From Parapristionchus giblindavisi (Eukaryota; Nematoda; Chromadorea; Rhabditida; Diplogasteridae): a DNA stretch of 64,000 nt. The position numbers and the translations under genes are program-made. A model generated the notes under the pieces. It was not told where the DNA came from. It ran no database searches and was given only the letters and a program-made list of their open reading frames with translations. The stretch covers positions 372,001-436,000 of the forward strand of contig CALSFV010000072.1 in the NCBI GenBank assembly GCA_943737045.1. Direction: 5' to 3'. Every line of letters begins with the position of its first letter. Positions within the stretch are counted from its first letter, which is position 1. Positions 14,501 through 29,700 of this stretch are shown piece by piece.

Positions 14501-17500
14501 ATATAGTTATTATTTCAGACCGAGTCTTTCGACAAGTATGAGGTCCTTCACGCATCATATTGATTGATCAACAACGATGTAAACTCGACAAGGTAATACA
14601 GTGAATTATTGATTGACCGATACCGAATAAAGATGTTTACGTGTTGTTGTGATTTTAATCTTTGATCTTCTCTCAGTACTGTATCGTATTATGATACCGT
14701 ATTTGTGCTGAAGATGAATATAATGGATTTAATTATATAGTTATTGTTTCAGACCGAGTCTTTCGACAAGTATGATGTCCTTTACGCATCATATTGATTG
14801 ATCAACAACGATGTAAACTCGACAAGGTAATACAGTGAATTATTGATTGACCGATACCGAATAAAGATGTTTACGTGTTGTTGTGATCTTTGATCTTCTC
14901 TCAGTACGGTATCGTATTATGATACTGTATTTGTGCTGAAGACGAATATAATGGATTTAATTATATAGTTATTATTTCAAACCGAGTCTTTCGACAAGTA
15001 TGAGGTCCTTCACGCATCATATTGATTGATTAACAACGATGTAAAATCTACAAGGTAATACAGTGAATTATTGATTGGCCGATACCGAATAAAGATGTTT
15101 ACGTGTTGTTGTGATTTTAATCTTTGATCTTCTCTCAGTACTGTATCGTATTATGATACTGTATTTGTGCTGAAGACGAATATAATGGATTTAATTATAT
15201 AGTTATTATTTCAAACCGAGTCTTTCGACAAGTATGAGGTCCTTCACGCATCATATTGATTGATCAACAGCGATGTAAACTCGACAAGGTAATACAGTGA
15301 ATTATTGATTGACCGATACCGAATAAAGATGTTTACGTGTTGTTGTGATCTTTTATCTTCTCTCAGTACTGTATCGTATTATGATACTGTATTTGTGCTG
15401 AAGACGAATATAATGGATTTAATTATATAGTTATTGTTTCAGACCGAGTCTTTCGACAAGTATGAGGCCCTTTACGCCTCATATTGATTGATCAACAGCG
15501 ATGTAAACTCGACAAGGTAATAGAGTGAATTATTGATTGACCGATACCGAATAAAGATGTTTTCGTGTTGTTGTGATTTCAATCTTTGATCTTCTCTCAG
15601 TACTGTATCGTATTATGATACTGTATTTGTGCTGAAGACGAATATAATGGATTTAATTATATAGTTATTGTTGCAGACCGAGTCTTTCGACAAGTATGAG
15701 GTCCTTTACGCATCATATTGATTGATCAACAACGATGTAAATTCGACAAGGTAATACAGTGAATTATTGATTGACCGATACCGAATAAAGATGTTTACGT
15801 GTTGTTGTGATTTTAATCTTTGATCTTCTCTCAGTACTGTATCGTATTCTGATACTGTATTTGTGCTGAAGATGAATATAATGGATTTAATTATATAGTT
15901 ATTATTTCAGACCGAGTCTTTCGACAAGTATGAGGTCCTTTACGCATCATATTGATTGATCAACAACGATGTATACTCGACAAGGTAATAGAGTGAATTA
16001 TTGATTGACCGATGCCGAATAAAGATGTTTACGTGTTGCTGTGATCTTTGATCTTCTCTCAGTACTGTATCGTATTATGATACTGTGTTTTTGCTGAAGA
16101 CGAATATAATGGATTTAATTATATAGTTATTATTTCAAACCGAGTCTTTCGACAAGTATGAGGTCCTTCACGCATCATATTGATTGATCAACAACGATGT
16201 AAACTCGACAAGGTAATACAGTGAATTATTGATTGACCGATACCGAATAAAGATGTTTACGTGTTGTTGTGATCTTTGATCTTCTCTCAGTACTGTATCG
16301 TATTATGATACTGTATTTGTGCTGAAGACGAATATAATGGATTTAATTATATAGTTATTATTTCAGACCGAGTCTTTCGACAAGTATGAGGTCCTTCACG
16401 CATCATATTGATTGATCAACAACGATGTAAACTCGACAAGGTAATACAGTGAATTATTGATTGACCGATACCGAATAAAGATGTTTACGTGTTGTTGTGA
16501 TTTTAATCTTTGATCTTCTCTCAGTACTGTATCGTATTATGATACTGTATTTGTGCTGAAGACGAATATAATGGATTTAATTATATAGTTATTATTTCAG
16601 ACCGAGTCTTTCGACAAGTATGAGGTCCTTCACGCATCATATTGATTGATCAACAACGATGTAAACTCGACAAGGTAATACAGTGAATTATTGATTGACC
16701 GATACCGAATAAAGATGTTTACGTGTTGTTGTGATTTTAATCTTTGATCTTCTCTCAGTACTGTATCGTATTATGATACCGTATTTGTGCTGAAGATGAA
16801 TATAATGGATTTAATTATATAGTTATTGTTTCAGACCGAGTCTTTCGACAAGTATGATGTCCTTTACGCATCATATTGATTGATCAACAACGATGTAAAC
16901 TCGACAAGGTAATACAGTGAATTATTGATTGACCGATACCGAATAAAGATGTTTACGTGTTGTTGTGATCTTTGATCTTCTCTCAGTACGGTATCGTATT
17001 ATGATACTGTATTTGTGCTGAAGACGAATATAATGGATTTAATTATATAGTTATTATTTCAAACCGAGTCTTTCGACAAGTATGAGGTCCTTCACGCATC
17101 ATATTGATTGATTAACAACGATGTAAAATCTACAAGGTAATACAGTGAATTATTGATTGGCCGATACCGAATAAAGATGTTTACGTGTTGTTGTGATTTT
17201 AATCTTTGATCTTCTCTCAGTACTGTATCGTATTATGATACTGTATTTGTGCTGAAGACGAATATAATGGATTTAATTATATAGTTATTATTTCAAACCG
17301 AGTCTTTCGACAAGTATGAGGTCCTTCACGCATCATATTGATTGATCAACAGCGATGTAAACTCGACAAGGTAATACAGTGAATTATTGATTGACCGATA
17401 CCGAATAAAGATGTTTACGTGTTGTTGTGATCTTTTATCTTCTCTCAGTACTGTATCGTATTATGATACTGTATTTGTGCTGAAGACGAATATAATGGAT

Positions 17501-17710
17501 TTAATTATATAGTTATTGTTTCAGACCGAGTCTTTCGACAAGTATGAGGCCCTTTACGCCTCATATTGATTGATCAACAGCGATGTAAACTCGACAAGGT
17601 AATAGAGTGAATTATTGATTGACCGATACCGAATAAAGATGTTTTCGTGTTGTTGTGATTTCAATCTTTGATCTTCTCTCAGTACTGTATCGTATTATGA
17701 TACTGTATTT
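11506..17710 (+). repeat. 9-monomer higher-order repeat, 2082 bp, three copies
   Basis: The private variant GTTGCAGACC falls at 11506, 13588 and 15670, exactly 2082 bp apart. Other variants recur in the same order in each unit: GATGTATACTCGAC, GATGCCGAAT with GTTGCTGTG, GTGTTTTTGC, GATACCGTATTTG, AAGTATGATGTCC, CAGTACGGTATCG, GATTAACAACG with ATTGGCCGAT, GAGGCCCTTTACG and GTTTTCGTGTTG. The three units look nearly identical, so the amplification is recent. 2082 equals four 228-bp plus five 234-bp monomers. Confidence 0.85.
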
Positions 17711-19845
17711 GTGCTGAAGATGAATATAATGGATTTAATTATATAGTTATTGCTTCAGACCGAGTCTTTCGACAAGTATGAGGTCCTTTACGCATCATAT
17801 TGATTGATCAACAGCGATGTAAACTCGACAAAGTAATAGAGTGAATTATTGATTGACCGATACCGAATAAAGATGTTTACGTGTTGTTGTAATTTTAAGC
17901 TTTGATCTCTCAGTACTGTATCGTATTATGATACTGTGTTTCTGCTGAAGACGAATATAATGGATTTAATTATATAGTTATTATTTCAAACCGAGTCTTT
18001 CGACAAGTATAGGTCCTTCACGCATCATATTGATTGATCAACAACGATGTAAAATCGACAAGGTAATACAGTGAATTATTGATTGACCGATACCGAATAA
18101 AGATGTTTACGTGTTGTTGTGATTTTAATCTTTGATCTTCTCTCAGTACTGTATCGTATTATGATACTGTGTTTCTGCTGAAGACGAATATAATGGATTT
18201 AATTATATAGTTATTATTTCAAACCGAGTCTTTCGACAAGTATAGGTCCTTCACGCATCATATTGATTGATCAACAACGATGTAAAATCGACAAGGTAAT
18301 ACATTGAATTATTGATTGACCGATACCGAATAAAGATGTTTACGTGTTGTTGTAATTTTAAGCTTTGATCTTCTCTCAGTACTGTATCGTATTATGATAC
18401 TGTGTTTCTGCTGAAGACGAATATAATGGATTTAATTATATAGTTATTATTTCAAACCGAGTCTTTCGACAAGTATGAGGTCCTTCACGCATCATATTGA
18501 TTGATCAACAACGATGTAAAATCGACAAGGTAATACAGTGAATTATTGATTGACCGATACCGAATAAAGATGTTTACGTGTTGTTGTGATTTTAATCTTT
18601 GATCTTCTCTCAGTACTGTATCGTATTATGATACTGTATTTGTGCTGAAGACGAATATAATGGATTTAATTATATAGTTATTGTTGCAGACCGAGTCTTT
18701 CGACAAGTATGAGGTCCTTTACGCATCATATTGATTGATCAACAGCGATGTAAACTCGACAAAGTAATAGAGTGAATTATTGATTGACCGATACCGAATA
18801 AAGATGTTTACGTGTTGTTGTGATTTTAATCTTTGATCTTCTCTCAGTACTGTATCGTATTATGATACTGTGTTTCTGCTGAAGACGAATATAATGGATT
18901 TAATTATATAGTTATTATTTCAAACCGAGTCTTTCGACAAGTATGAGGTCCTTTACGCATCATATTGATTGATCAACAACGATGTAAATTCGACAAGGTA
19001 ATACAGTGAATTATTGATTGACCGATACCGAATAAAGATGTTTACGTGTTGTTGTGATTTTAATCTTTGATCTTCTCTCAGTACTGTATCGTATTCTGAT
19101 ACTGTATTTGTGCTGAAGATGAATATAATGGATTTAATTATATAGTTATTATTTCAGACCGAGTCTTTCGACAAGTATGAGGTCCTTTACGCATCATATT
19201 GATTGATCAACAACGATGTAAACTCGACAAGGTAATAGAGTGAATTATTGATTGACCGATGCCGAATAAAGATGTTTACGTGTTGCTGTGATCTTTGATC
19301 TTCTCTCAGTACTGTATCGTATTATGATACTGTATTTGTGCTGAAGACGAATATAATGGATTTAATTATATAGTTATTATTTCAAACCGAGTCTTTCGAC
19401 AAGTATAGGTCCTTCACGCATCATATTGATTGATCAACAACGATGTAAAATCGACAAGGTAATACAGTGAATTATTGATTGACCGATACCGAATAAAGAT
19501 GTTTACGTGTTGTTGTAATTTTAAGCTTTGATCTTCTCTCAGTACTGTATCGTATTATGATACTGTGTTTCTGCTGAAGACGAATATAATGGATTTAATT
19601 ATATAGTTATTATTTCAAACCGAGTCTTTCGACAAGTATGAGGTCCTTCACGCATCATATTGATTGATCAACAACGATGTAAAATCGACAAGGTAATACA
19701 GTGAATTATTGATTGACCGATACCGAATAAAGATGTTTACGTGTTGTTGTGATTTTAATCTTTGATCTTCTCTCAGTACTGTATCGTATTATGATACTGT
19801 ATTTGTGCTGAAGACGAATATAATGGATTTAATTATATAGTTATT
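17711..19845 (+). repeat. Mosaic satellite segment between the two 2082-bp HOR blocks
   Basis: Monomers here mix variants of the leftmost array (TTTTAAGCTTTGATC, TGTTTCTGCTG, AAGTATAGGTCC) with those of the 2082-bp HOR (GTTGCAGACC at 18683, TATTCTGATAC, GATGCCG). No regular period covers the segment. It contains no gene. Confidence 0.7.
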
Positions 19846-22800
19846 GTTGCAGACCGAGTCTTTCGACAAGTATGAGGTCCTTTACGCATCATATTGATTG
19901 ATCAACAACGATGTAAATTCGACAAGGTAATACAGTGAATTATTGATTGACCGATACCGAATAAAGATGTTTACGTGTTGTTGTGATTTTAATCTTTGAT
20001 CTTCTCTCAGTACTGTATCGTATTCTGATACTGTATTTGTGCTGAAGATGAATATAATGGATTTAATTATATAGTTATTATTTCAGACCGAGTCTTTCGA
20101 CAAGTATGAGGTCCTTTACGCATCATATTGATTGATCAACAACGATGTAAACTCGACAAGGTAATAGAGTGAATTATTGATTGACCGATGCCGAATAAAG
20201 ATGTTTACGTGTTGCTGTGATCTTTGATCTTCTCTCAGTACTGTATCGTATTATGATACTGTGTTTTTGCTGAAGACGAATATAATGGATTTAATTATAT
20301 AGTTATTATTTCAAACCGAGTCTTTCGACAAGTATGAGGTCCTTCACGCATCATATTGATTGATCAACAACGATGTAAACTCGACAAGGTAATACAGTGA
20401 ATTATTGATTGACCGATACCGAATAAAGATGTTTACGTGTTGTTGTGATTTTAATCTTTGATCTTCTCTCAGTACTGTATCGTATTATGATACTGTATTT
20501 GTGCTGAAGACGAATATAATGGATTTAATTATATAGTTATTATTTCAGACCGAGTCTTTCGACAAGTATGAGGTCCTTCACGCATCATATTGATTGATCA
20601 ACAACGATGTAAACTCGACAAGGTAATACAGTGAATTATTGATTGACCGATACCGAATAAAGATGTTTACGTGTTGTTGTGATTTTAATCTTTGATCTTC
20701 TCTCAGTACTGTATCGTATTATGATACCGTATTTGTGCTGAAGATGAATATAATGGATTTAATTATATAGTTATTGTTTCAGACCGAGTCTTTCGACAAG
20801 TATGATGTCCTTTACGCATCATATTGATTGATCAACAACGATGTAAACTCGACAAGGTAATACAGTGAATTATTGATTGACCGATACCGAATAAAGATGT
20901 TTACGTGTTGTTGTGATCTTTGATCTTCTCTCAGTACGGTATCGTATTATGATACTGTATTTGTGCTGAAGACGAATATAATGGATTTAATTATATAGTT
21001 ATTATTTCAAACCGAGTCTTTCGACAAGTATGAGGTCCTTCACGCATCATATTGATTGATTAACAACGATGTAAAATCTACAAGGTAATACAGTGAATTA
21101 TTGATTGGCCGATACCGAATAAAGATGTTTACGTGTTGTTGTGATTTTAATCTTTGATCTTCTCTCAGTACTGTATCGTATTATGATACTGTATTTGTGC
21201 TGAAGACGAATATAATGGATTTAATTATATAGTTATTATTTCAAACCGAGTCTTTCGACAAGTATGAGGTCCTTCACGCATCATATTGATTGATCAACAG
21301 CGATGTAAACTCGACAAGGTAATACAGTGAATTATTGATTGACCGATACCGAATAAAGATGTTTACGTGTTGTTGTGATCTTTTATCTTCTCTCAGTACT
21401 GTATCGTATTATGATACTGTATTTGTGCTGAAGACGAATATAATGGATTTAATTATATAGTTATTATTTCAAACCGAGTCTTTCGACAAGTATGAGGTCC
21501 TTCACGCATCATATTGATTGATCAACAACGATGTAAAATCGACAAGGTAATACAGTGAATTATTGATTGACCGATACCGAATAAAGATGTTTACGTGTTG
21601 TTGTGATTTTAATCTTTGATCTTCTCTCAGTACTGTATCGTATTATGATACTGTATTTGTGCTGAAGACGAATATAATGGATTTAATTATATAGTTATTG
21701 TTGCAGACCGAGTCTTTCGACAAGTATGAGGTCCTTTACGCATCATATTGATTGATCAACAACGATGTAAATTCGACAAGGTAATACAGTGAATTATTGA
21801 TTGACCGATACCGAATAAAGATGTTTACGTGTTGTTGTGATTTTAATCTTTGATCTTCTCTCAGTACTGTATCGTATTCTGATACTGTATTTGTGCTGAA
21901 GATGAATATAATGGATTTAATTATATAGTTATTATTTCAGACCGAGTCTTTCGACAAGTATGAGGTCCTTTACGCATCATATTGATTGATCAACAACGAT
22001 GTAAACTCGACAAGGTAATAGAGTGAATTATTGATTGACCGATGCCGAATAAAGATGTTTACGTGTTGCTGTGATCTTTGATCTTCTCTCAGTACTGTAT
22101 CGTATTATGATACTGTGTTTTTGCTGAAGACGAATATAATGGATTTAATTATATAGTTATTATTTCAAACCGAGTCTTTCGACAAGTATGAGGTCCTTCA
22201 CGCATCATATTGATTGATCAACAACGATGTAAACTCGACAAGGTAATACAGTGAATTATTGATTGACCGATACCGAATAAAGATGTTTACGTGTTGTTGT
22301 GATCTTTGATCTTCTCTCAGTACTGTATCGTATTATGATACTGTATTTGTGCTGAAGACGAATATAATGGATTTAATTATATAGTTATTATTTCAGACCG
22401 AGTCTTTCGACAAGTATGAGGTCCTTCACGCATCATATTGATTGATCAACAACGATGTAAACTCGACAAGGTAATACAGTGAATTATTGATTGACCGATA
22501 CCGAATAAAGATGTTTACGTGTTGTTGTGATTTTAATCTTTGATCTTCTCTCAGTACTGTATCGTATTATGATACTGTATTTGTGCTGAAGACGAATATA
22601 ATGGATTTAATTATATAGTTATTATTTCAGACCGAGTCTTTCGACAAGTATGAGGTCCTTCACGCATCATATTGATTGATCAACAACGATGTAAACTCGA
22701 CAAGGTAATACAGTGAATTATTGATTGACCGATACCGAATAAAGATGTTTACGTGTTGTTGTGATTTTAATCTTTGATCTTCTCTCAGTACTGTATCGTA

Positions 22801-23781
22801 TTATGATACCGTATTTGTGCTGAAGATGAATATAATGGATTTAATTATATAGTTATTGTTTCAGACCGAGTCTTTCGACAAGTATGATGTCCTTTACGCA
22901 TCATATTGATTGATCAACAACGATGTAAACTCGACAAGGTAATACAGTGAATTATTGATTGACCGATACCGAATAAAGATGTTTACGTGTTGTTGTGATC
23001 TTTGATCTTCTCTCAGTACGGTATCGTATTATGATACTGTATTTGTGCTGAAGACGAATATAATGGATTTAATTATATAGTTATTATTTCAAACCGAGTC
23101 TTTCGACAAGTATGAGGTCCTTCACGCATCATATTGATTGATTAACAACGATGTAAAATCTACAAGGTAATACAGTGAATTATTGATTGGCCGATACCGA
23201 ATAAAGATGTTTACGTGTTGTTGTGATTTTAATCTTTGATCTTCTCTCAGTACTGTATCGTATTATGATACTGTATTTGTGCTGAAGACGAATATAATGG
23301 ATTTAATTATATAGTTATTATTTCAAACCGAGTCTTTCGACAAGTATGAGGTCCTTCACGCATCATATTGATTGATCAACAGCGATGTAAACTCGACAAG
23401 GTAATACAGTGAATTATTGATTGACCGATACCGAATAAAGATGTTTACGTGTTGTTGTGATCTTTTATCTTCTCTCAGTACTGTATCGTATTATGATACT
23501 GTATTTGTGCTGAAGACGAATATAATGGATTTAATTATATAGTAATTGTTTCAGACCGAGTCTTTCGACAAGTATGAGGCCCTTTACGCCTCATATTGAT
23601 TGATCAACAGCGATGTAAACTCGACAAGGTAATAGAGTGAATTATTGATTGACCGATACCGAATAAAGATGTTTTCGTGTTGTTGTGATTTCAATCTTTG
23701 ATCTTCTCTCAGTACTGTATCGTATTATGATACTGTATTTGTGCTGAAGATGAATATAATGGATTTAATTATATAGTTATT
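19846..23781 (+). repeat. Second block of the 9-monomer HOR, one unit a monomer short
   Basis: GTTGCAGACC at 19846 and 21700 marks two further HOR units. The second runs a full 2082 bp to 23781. The first is 1854 bp, exactly one 228-bp monomer shorter: it lacks the GATCTTTGATC monomer that follows the GTGTTTTTGC monomer in other units. This is a one-monomer deletion in register, as expected from unequal exchange. Confidence 0.8.
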
Positions 23782-26700
23782 GCTTCAGACCGAGTCTTTC
23801 GACAAGTATGAGGTCCTTTACGCATCATATTGATTGATCAACAGCGATGTAAACTCGACAAAGTAATAGAGTGAATTATTGATTGACCGATACCGAATAA
23901 AGATGTTTACGTGTTGCTGTGATCTTTGATCTTCTCTCAGTACTGTATCGTATTATGATACTGTGTTTTTGCTGAAGACGAATATAATGGATTTAATTAT
24001 ATAGTTATTATTTCAAACCGAGTCTTTCGACAAGTATGAGGTCCTTCACGCATCATATTGATTGATCAACAACGATGTAAACTCGACAAGGTAATACAGT
24101 GAATTATTGATTGACCGATACCGAATAAAGATGTTTACGTGTTGTTGTAATTTTAAGCTTTGATCTTCTCTCAGTACTGTATCGTATTATGATACTGTGT
24201 TTCTGCTGAAGACGAATATAATGGATTTAATTATATAGTTATTATTTCAAACCGAGTCTTTCGACAAGTATGAGGTCCTTCACGCATCATATTGATTGAT
24301 CAACAACGATGTAAAATCGACAAGGTAATACAGTGAATTATTGATTGACCGATACCGAATAAAGATGTTTACGTGTTGTTGTGATTTTAATCTTTGATCT
24401 TCTCTCAGTACTGTATCGTATTATGATACTGTATTTGTGCTGAAGACGAATATAATGGATTTAATTATATAGTTATTGTTGCAGACCGAGTCTTTCGACA
24501 AGTATGAGGTCTTTTACGCATCATATTGATTGATCAACAACGATGTAAATTCGACAAGGTAATACAGTGAATTATTGATTGACCGATACCGAATAAAGAT
24601 GTTTACGTGTTGTTGTGATTTTAATCTTTGATCTTCTCTCAGTACTGTATCGTATTCTGATACTGTATTTGTGCTGAAGATGAATATAATGGATTTAATT
24701 ATATAGTTATTATTTCAGACCGAGTCTTTCGACAAGTATGAGGTCCTTTACGCATCATATTGATTGATCAACAACGATGTAAACTCGACAAGGTAATAGA
24801 GTGAATTATTGATTGACCGATGCCGAATAAAGATGTTTACGTGTTGCTGTGATCTTTGATCTTCTCTCAGTACTGTACCGTATTATGATACTGTGTTTTT
24901 GCTGAAGACGAATATAATGGATTTAATTATATAGTTATTATTTCAAACCGAGTCTTTCGACAAGTATGAGGTCCTTCACGCATCATATTGATTGATCAAC
25001 AACGATGTAAACTCGACAAGGTAATACAGTGAATTATTGATTGACCGATACCGAATAAAGATGTTTACGTGTTGTTGTGATCTTTGATCTTCTCTCAGTA
25101 CTGTATCGTATTATGATACTGTATTTGTGCTGAAGACGAATATAATGGATTTAATTATATAGTTATTATTTCAGACCGAGTCTTTCGACAAGTATGAGGT
25201 CCTTCACGCATCATATTGATTGATCAACAACGATGTAAACTCGACAAGGTAATACAGTGAATTATTGATTGACCGATACCGAATAAAGATGTTTACGTGT
25301 TGTTGTGATTTTAATCTTTGATCTTCTCTCAGTACTGTATCGTATTATGATACTGTATTTGTGCTGAAGACGAATATAATGGATTTAATTATATAGTTAT
25401 TATTTCAGACCGAGTCTTTCGACAAGTATGAGGTCCTTCACGCATCATATTGATTGATCAACAACGATGTAAACTCGACAAGGTAATACAGTGAATTATT
25501 GATTGACCGATACCGAATAAAGATGTTTACGTGTTGTTGTGATCTTTGATCTTCTCTCAGTACGGTATCGTATTATGATACTGTATTTGTGCTGAAGACG
25601 AATATAATGGATTTAATTATATAGTTATTATTTCAGACCGAGTCTTTCGACAAGTATGAGGTCCTTCACGCATCATATTGATTGATCAACAGCGATGTAA
25701 ACTCGACAAGGTAATAGAGTGAATTATTGATTGACGGATACCGAATAAAGATGTTTACGTGTTGTTGTGATTTCAATCTTTGATCTCTCAGTACTGTATC
25801 GTATTATGATACTGTGTTTCTGCTGAAGACGAATATAATGGATTTAATTATATAGTTATTATTTCAAACCGAGTCTTTCGACAAGTATGAGGTCCTTCAC
25901 GCATCATATTGATTGATTAACAACGATGTAAAATCTACAAGGTAATACAGTGAATTATTGATTGGCCGATACCGAATAAAGATGTTTACGTGTTGTTGTG
26001 ATTTTAATCTTTGATCTTCTCTCAGTACTGTATCGTATTATGATACTGTATTTGTGCTGAAGACGAATATAATGGATTTAATTATATAGTTATTATTTCA
26101 AACCGAGTCTTTCGACAAGTATGAGGTCCTTCACGCATCATATTGATTGATCAACAGCGATGTAAACTCGACAAGGTAATACAGTGAATTATTGATTGAC
26201 CGATACCGAATAAAGATGTTTACGTGTTGTTGTGATCTTTTATCTTCTCTCAGTACTGTATCGTATTATGATACTGTATTTGTGCTGAAGACGAATATAA
26301 TGGATTTAATTATATAGTTATTGTTTCAGACCGAGTCTTTCGACAAGTATGAGGCCCTTTACGCCTCATATTGATTGATCAACAGCGATGTAAACTCGAC
26401 AAAGTAATAGAGTGAATTATTGATTGACCGATACCGAATAAAGATGTTTTCGTGTTGTTGTGATTTCAATCTTTGATCTTCTCTCAGTACTGTATCGTAT
26501 TATGATACTGTATTTGTGCTGAAGATGAATATAATGGATTTAATTATATAGTTATTGCTTCAGACCGAGTCTTTCGACAAGTATGAGGTCCTTTACGCAT
26601 CATATTGATTGATCAACAGCGATGTAAACTCGACAAAGTAATAGAGTGAATTATTGATTGACCGATACCGAATAAAGATGTTTACGTGTTGTTGTAATTT

Positions 26701-29700
26701 TAAGCTTTGATCTCTCAGTACTGTATCGTATTATGATACTGTGTTTCTGCTGAAGACGAATATAATGGATTTAATTATATAGTTATTATTTCAAACCGAG
26801 TCTTTCGACAAGTATAGGTCCTTCACGCATCATATTGATTGATCAACAACGATGTAAAATCGACAAGGTAATACAGTGAATTATTGATTGACCGATACCG
26901 AATAAAGATGTTTACGTGTTGTTGTGATTTTAATCTTTGATCTTCTCTCAGTACTGTATCGTATTATGATACTGTGTTTCTGCTGAAGACGAATATAATG
27001 GATTTAATTATATAGTTATTATTTCAAACCGAGTCTTTCGACAAGTATGAGGTCCTTTACGCATCATATTGATTGATCAACAACGATGTAAATTCGACAA
27101 GGTAATACAGTGAATTATTGATTGACCGATACCGAATAAAGATGTTTACGTGTTGTTGTGATTTTAATCTTTGATCTTCTCGCAGTACTGTATCGTATTC
27201 TGATACTGTATTTGTGCTGAAGATGAATATAATGGATTTAATTATATAGTTATTATTTCAGACCGAGTCTTTCGACAAGTATGAGGTCCTTTACGCATCA
27301 TATTGATTGATCAACAACGATGTAAACTCGACAAGGTAATAGAGTGAATTATTGATTGACCGATGCCGAATAAAGATGTTTACGTGTTGCTGTGATCTTT
27401 GATCTTCTCTCAGTACTGTATCGTATTATGATACTGTGTTTTTGCTGAAGACGAATATAATGGATTTAATTATATAGTTATTATTTCAAACCGAGTCTTT
27501 CGACAAGTATGAGGTCCTTCACGCATCATATTGATTGATCAACAACGATGTAAACTCGACAAGGTAATACAGTGAATTATTGATTGACCGATACCGAATA
27601 AAGATGTTTACGTGTTGTTGTGATTTTAATCTTTGATCTTCTCTCAGTACTGTATCGTATTATGATACTGTATTTGTGCTGAAGACGAATATAATGGATT
27701 TAATTATATAGTTATTATTTCAAACCGAGTCTTTCGACAAGTATGAGGTCCTTCACGCATCATATTGATTGATCAACAACGATGTAAACTCGACAAGGTA
27801 ATACAGAGAATTATTGATTGACCGATACCGAATAAAGATGTTTACGTGTTGTTGTGATCTTTGATCTTCTCTCAGTACTGTATCGTATTATGATACTGTA
27901 TTTGTGCTGAATACGAATATAATGGATTTAATTATATAGTTATTGTTTCAGACCGAGTCTTTCGACAAGTATGAGGTCCTTTACGCATCATATTGATTGA
28001 TCAACAACGATGTAAACTCGACAAGGTAATAGAGTGAATTATTGATTGACCGATGCCGAATAAAGATGTTTACGTGTTGCTGTGATCTTTGATCTTCTCT
28101 CAGTACTGTATCGTATTATGATACTGTATTTGTGCTGAAGACGAATATAATGGATTTAATTATATAGTTATTATTTCAAACCGAGTCTTTCGACAAGTAT
28201 GAGGTCCTTCACGCATCATATTGATTGATCAACAACGATGTAAACTCGACAAGGTAGTACAGTGAATTATTGATTGACGGATACCGAATAAAGATGTTTA
28301 CGTGTTGTTGTGATTTCAATCTTTGATCTCTCAGTACTGTATCGTATTATGATACTGTGTTTCTGCTGAAGACGAATATAATGGATTTAATTATATAGTT
28401 ATTATTTCAAACCGAGTCTTTCGACAAGTATGAGGTCCTTCACGCATCATATTGATTGATTAACAACGATGTAAAATCTACAAGGTAATACAGTGAATTA
28501 TTGATTGGCCGATACCGAATAAAGATGTTTACGTGTTGTTGTGATTTTAATCTTTGATCTTCTCTCAGTACTGTATCGTATTATGATACTGTATTTGTGC
28601 TGAAGACGAATATAATGGATTTAATTATATAGTTATTATTTCAAACCGAGTCTTTCGACAAGTATGAGGTCCTTCACGCATCATATTGATTGATCAACAG
28701 CGATGTAAACTCGACAAGGTAATACAGTGAATTATTGATTGACCGATACCGAATAAAGATGTTTACGTGTTGTTGTGATTTTAATCTTTGATCTTCTCTC
28801 AGTACTGTATCGTATTATGATACTGTATTTGTGCTGAAGACGAATATAATGGATTTAATTATATAGTTATTATTTCAAACCGAGTCTTTCGACAAGTATG
28901 AGGTCCTTCACACATCATATTGATTGATCAACAACGATGTAAACTCGACAAGGTAATACAGAGAATTATTGATTGACCGATACCGAATAAAGATGTTTAC
29001 GTGTTGTTGTGATCTTTGATCTTCTCTCAGTACTGTATCGTATTATGATACTGTATTTGTGCTGAATACGAATATAATGGATTTAATTATATAGTTATTG
29101 TTTCAGACCGAGTCTTTCGACAAGTATGAGGTCCTTTACGCATCATATTGATTGATCAACAACGATGTAAACTCGACAAGGTAATAGAGTGAATTATTGA
29201 TTGACCGATGCCGAATAAAGATGTTTACTTGTTGCTGTGATCTTTGATCTTCTCTCAGTACTGTATCGTATTATGATACTGTATTTGTGCTGAAGACGAA
29301 TATAATGGATTTACTTATATAGTTATTATTTCAGACCGAGTCTTTCGAGAAGTATGAGGTCCTCCACGCATCATATTGATTGATCAACAACGATGTAAAT
29401 TCGACAAGGTAATACAGTGAATTATTGATTGACCGATACCGAATTAAGATGATCACGTGTTGTTGTGATTTTAATCTTTGATCTTCTCTCAGTACTGTAT
29501 CGAATTATGATACTGTATTTGTGCTGAAGATGAATATAATGGATTTAATTATATAGTTATTATTTCAGACCGAGTCTTTCGACAAGTATGAGGTCCTTTA
29601 CGCATCATATTGATTGATCAACAACGATGTAAACTCGACAAGGTAATAGAGTGAATTATTGATTGACCGATGCCGAATAAAGATGTTTACGTGTTGCTGT

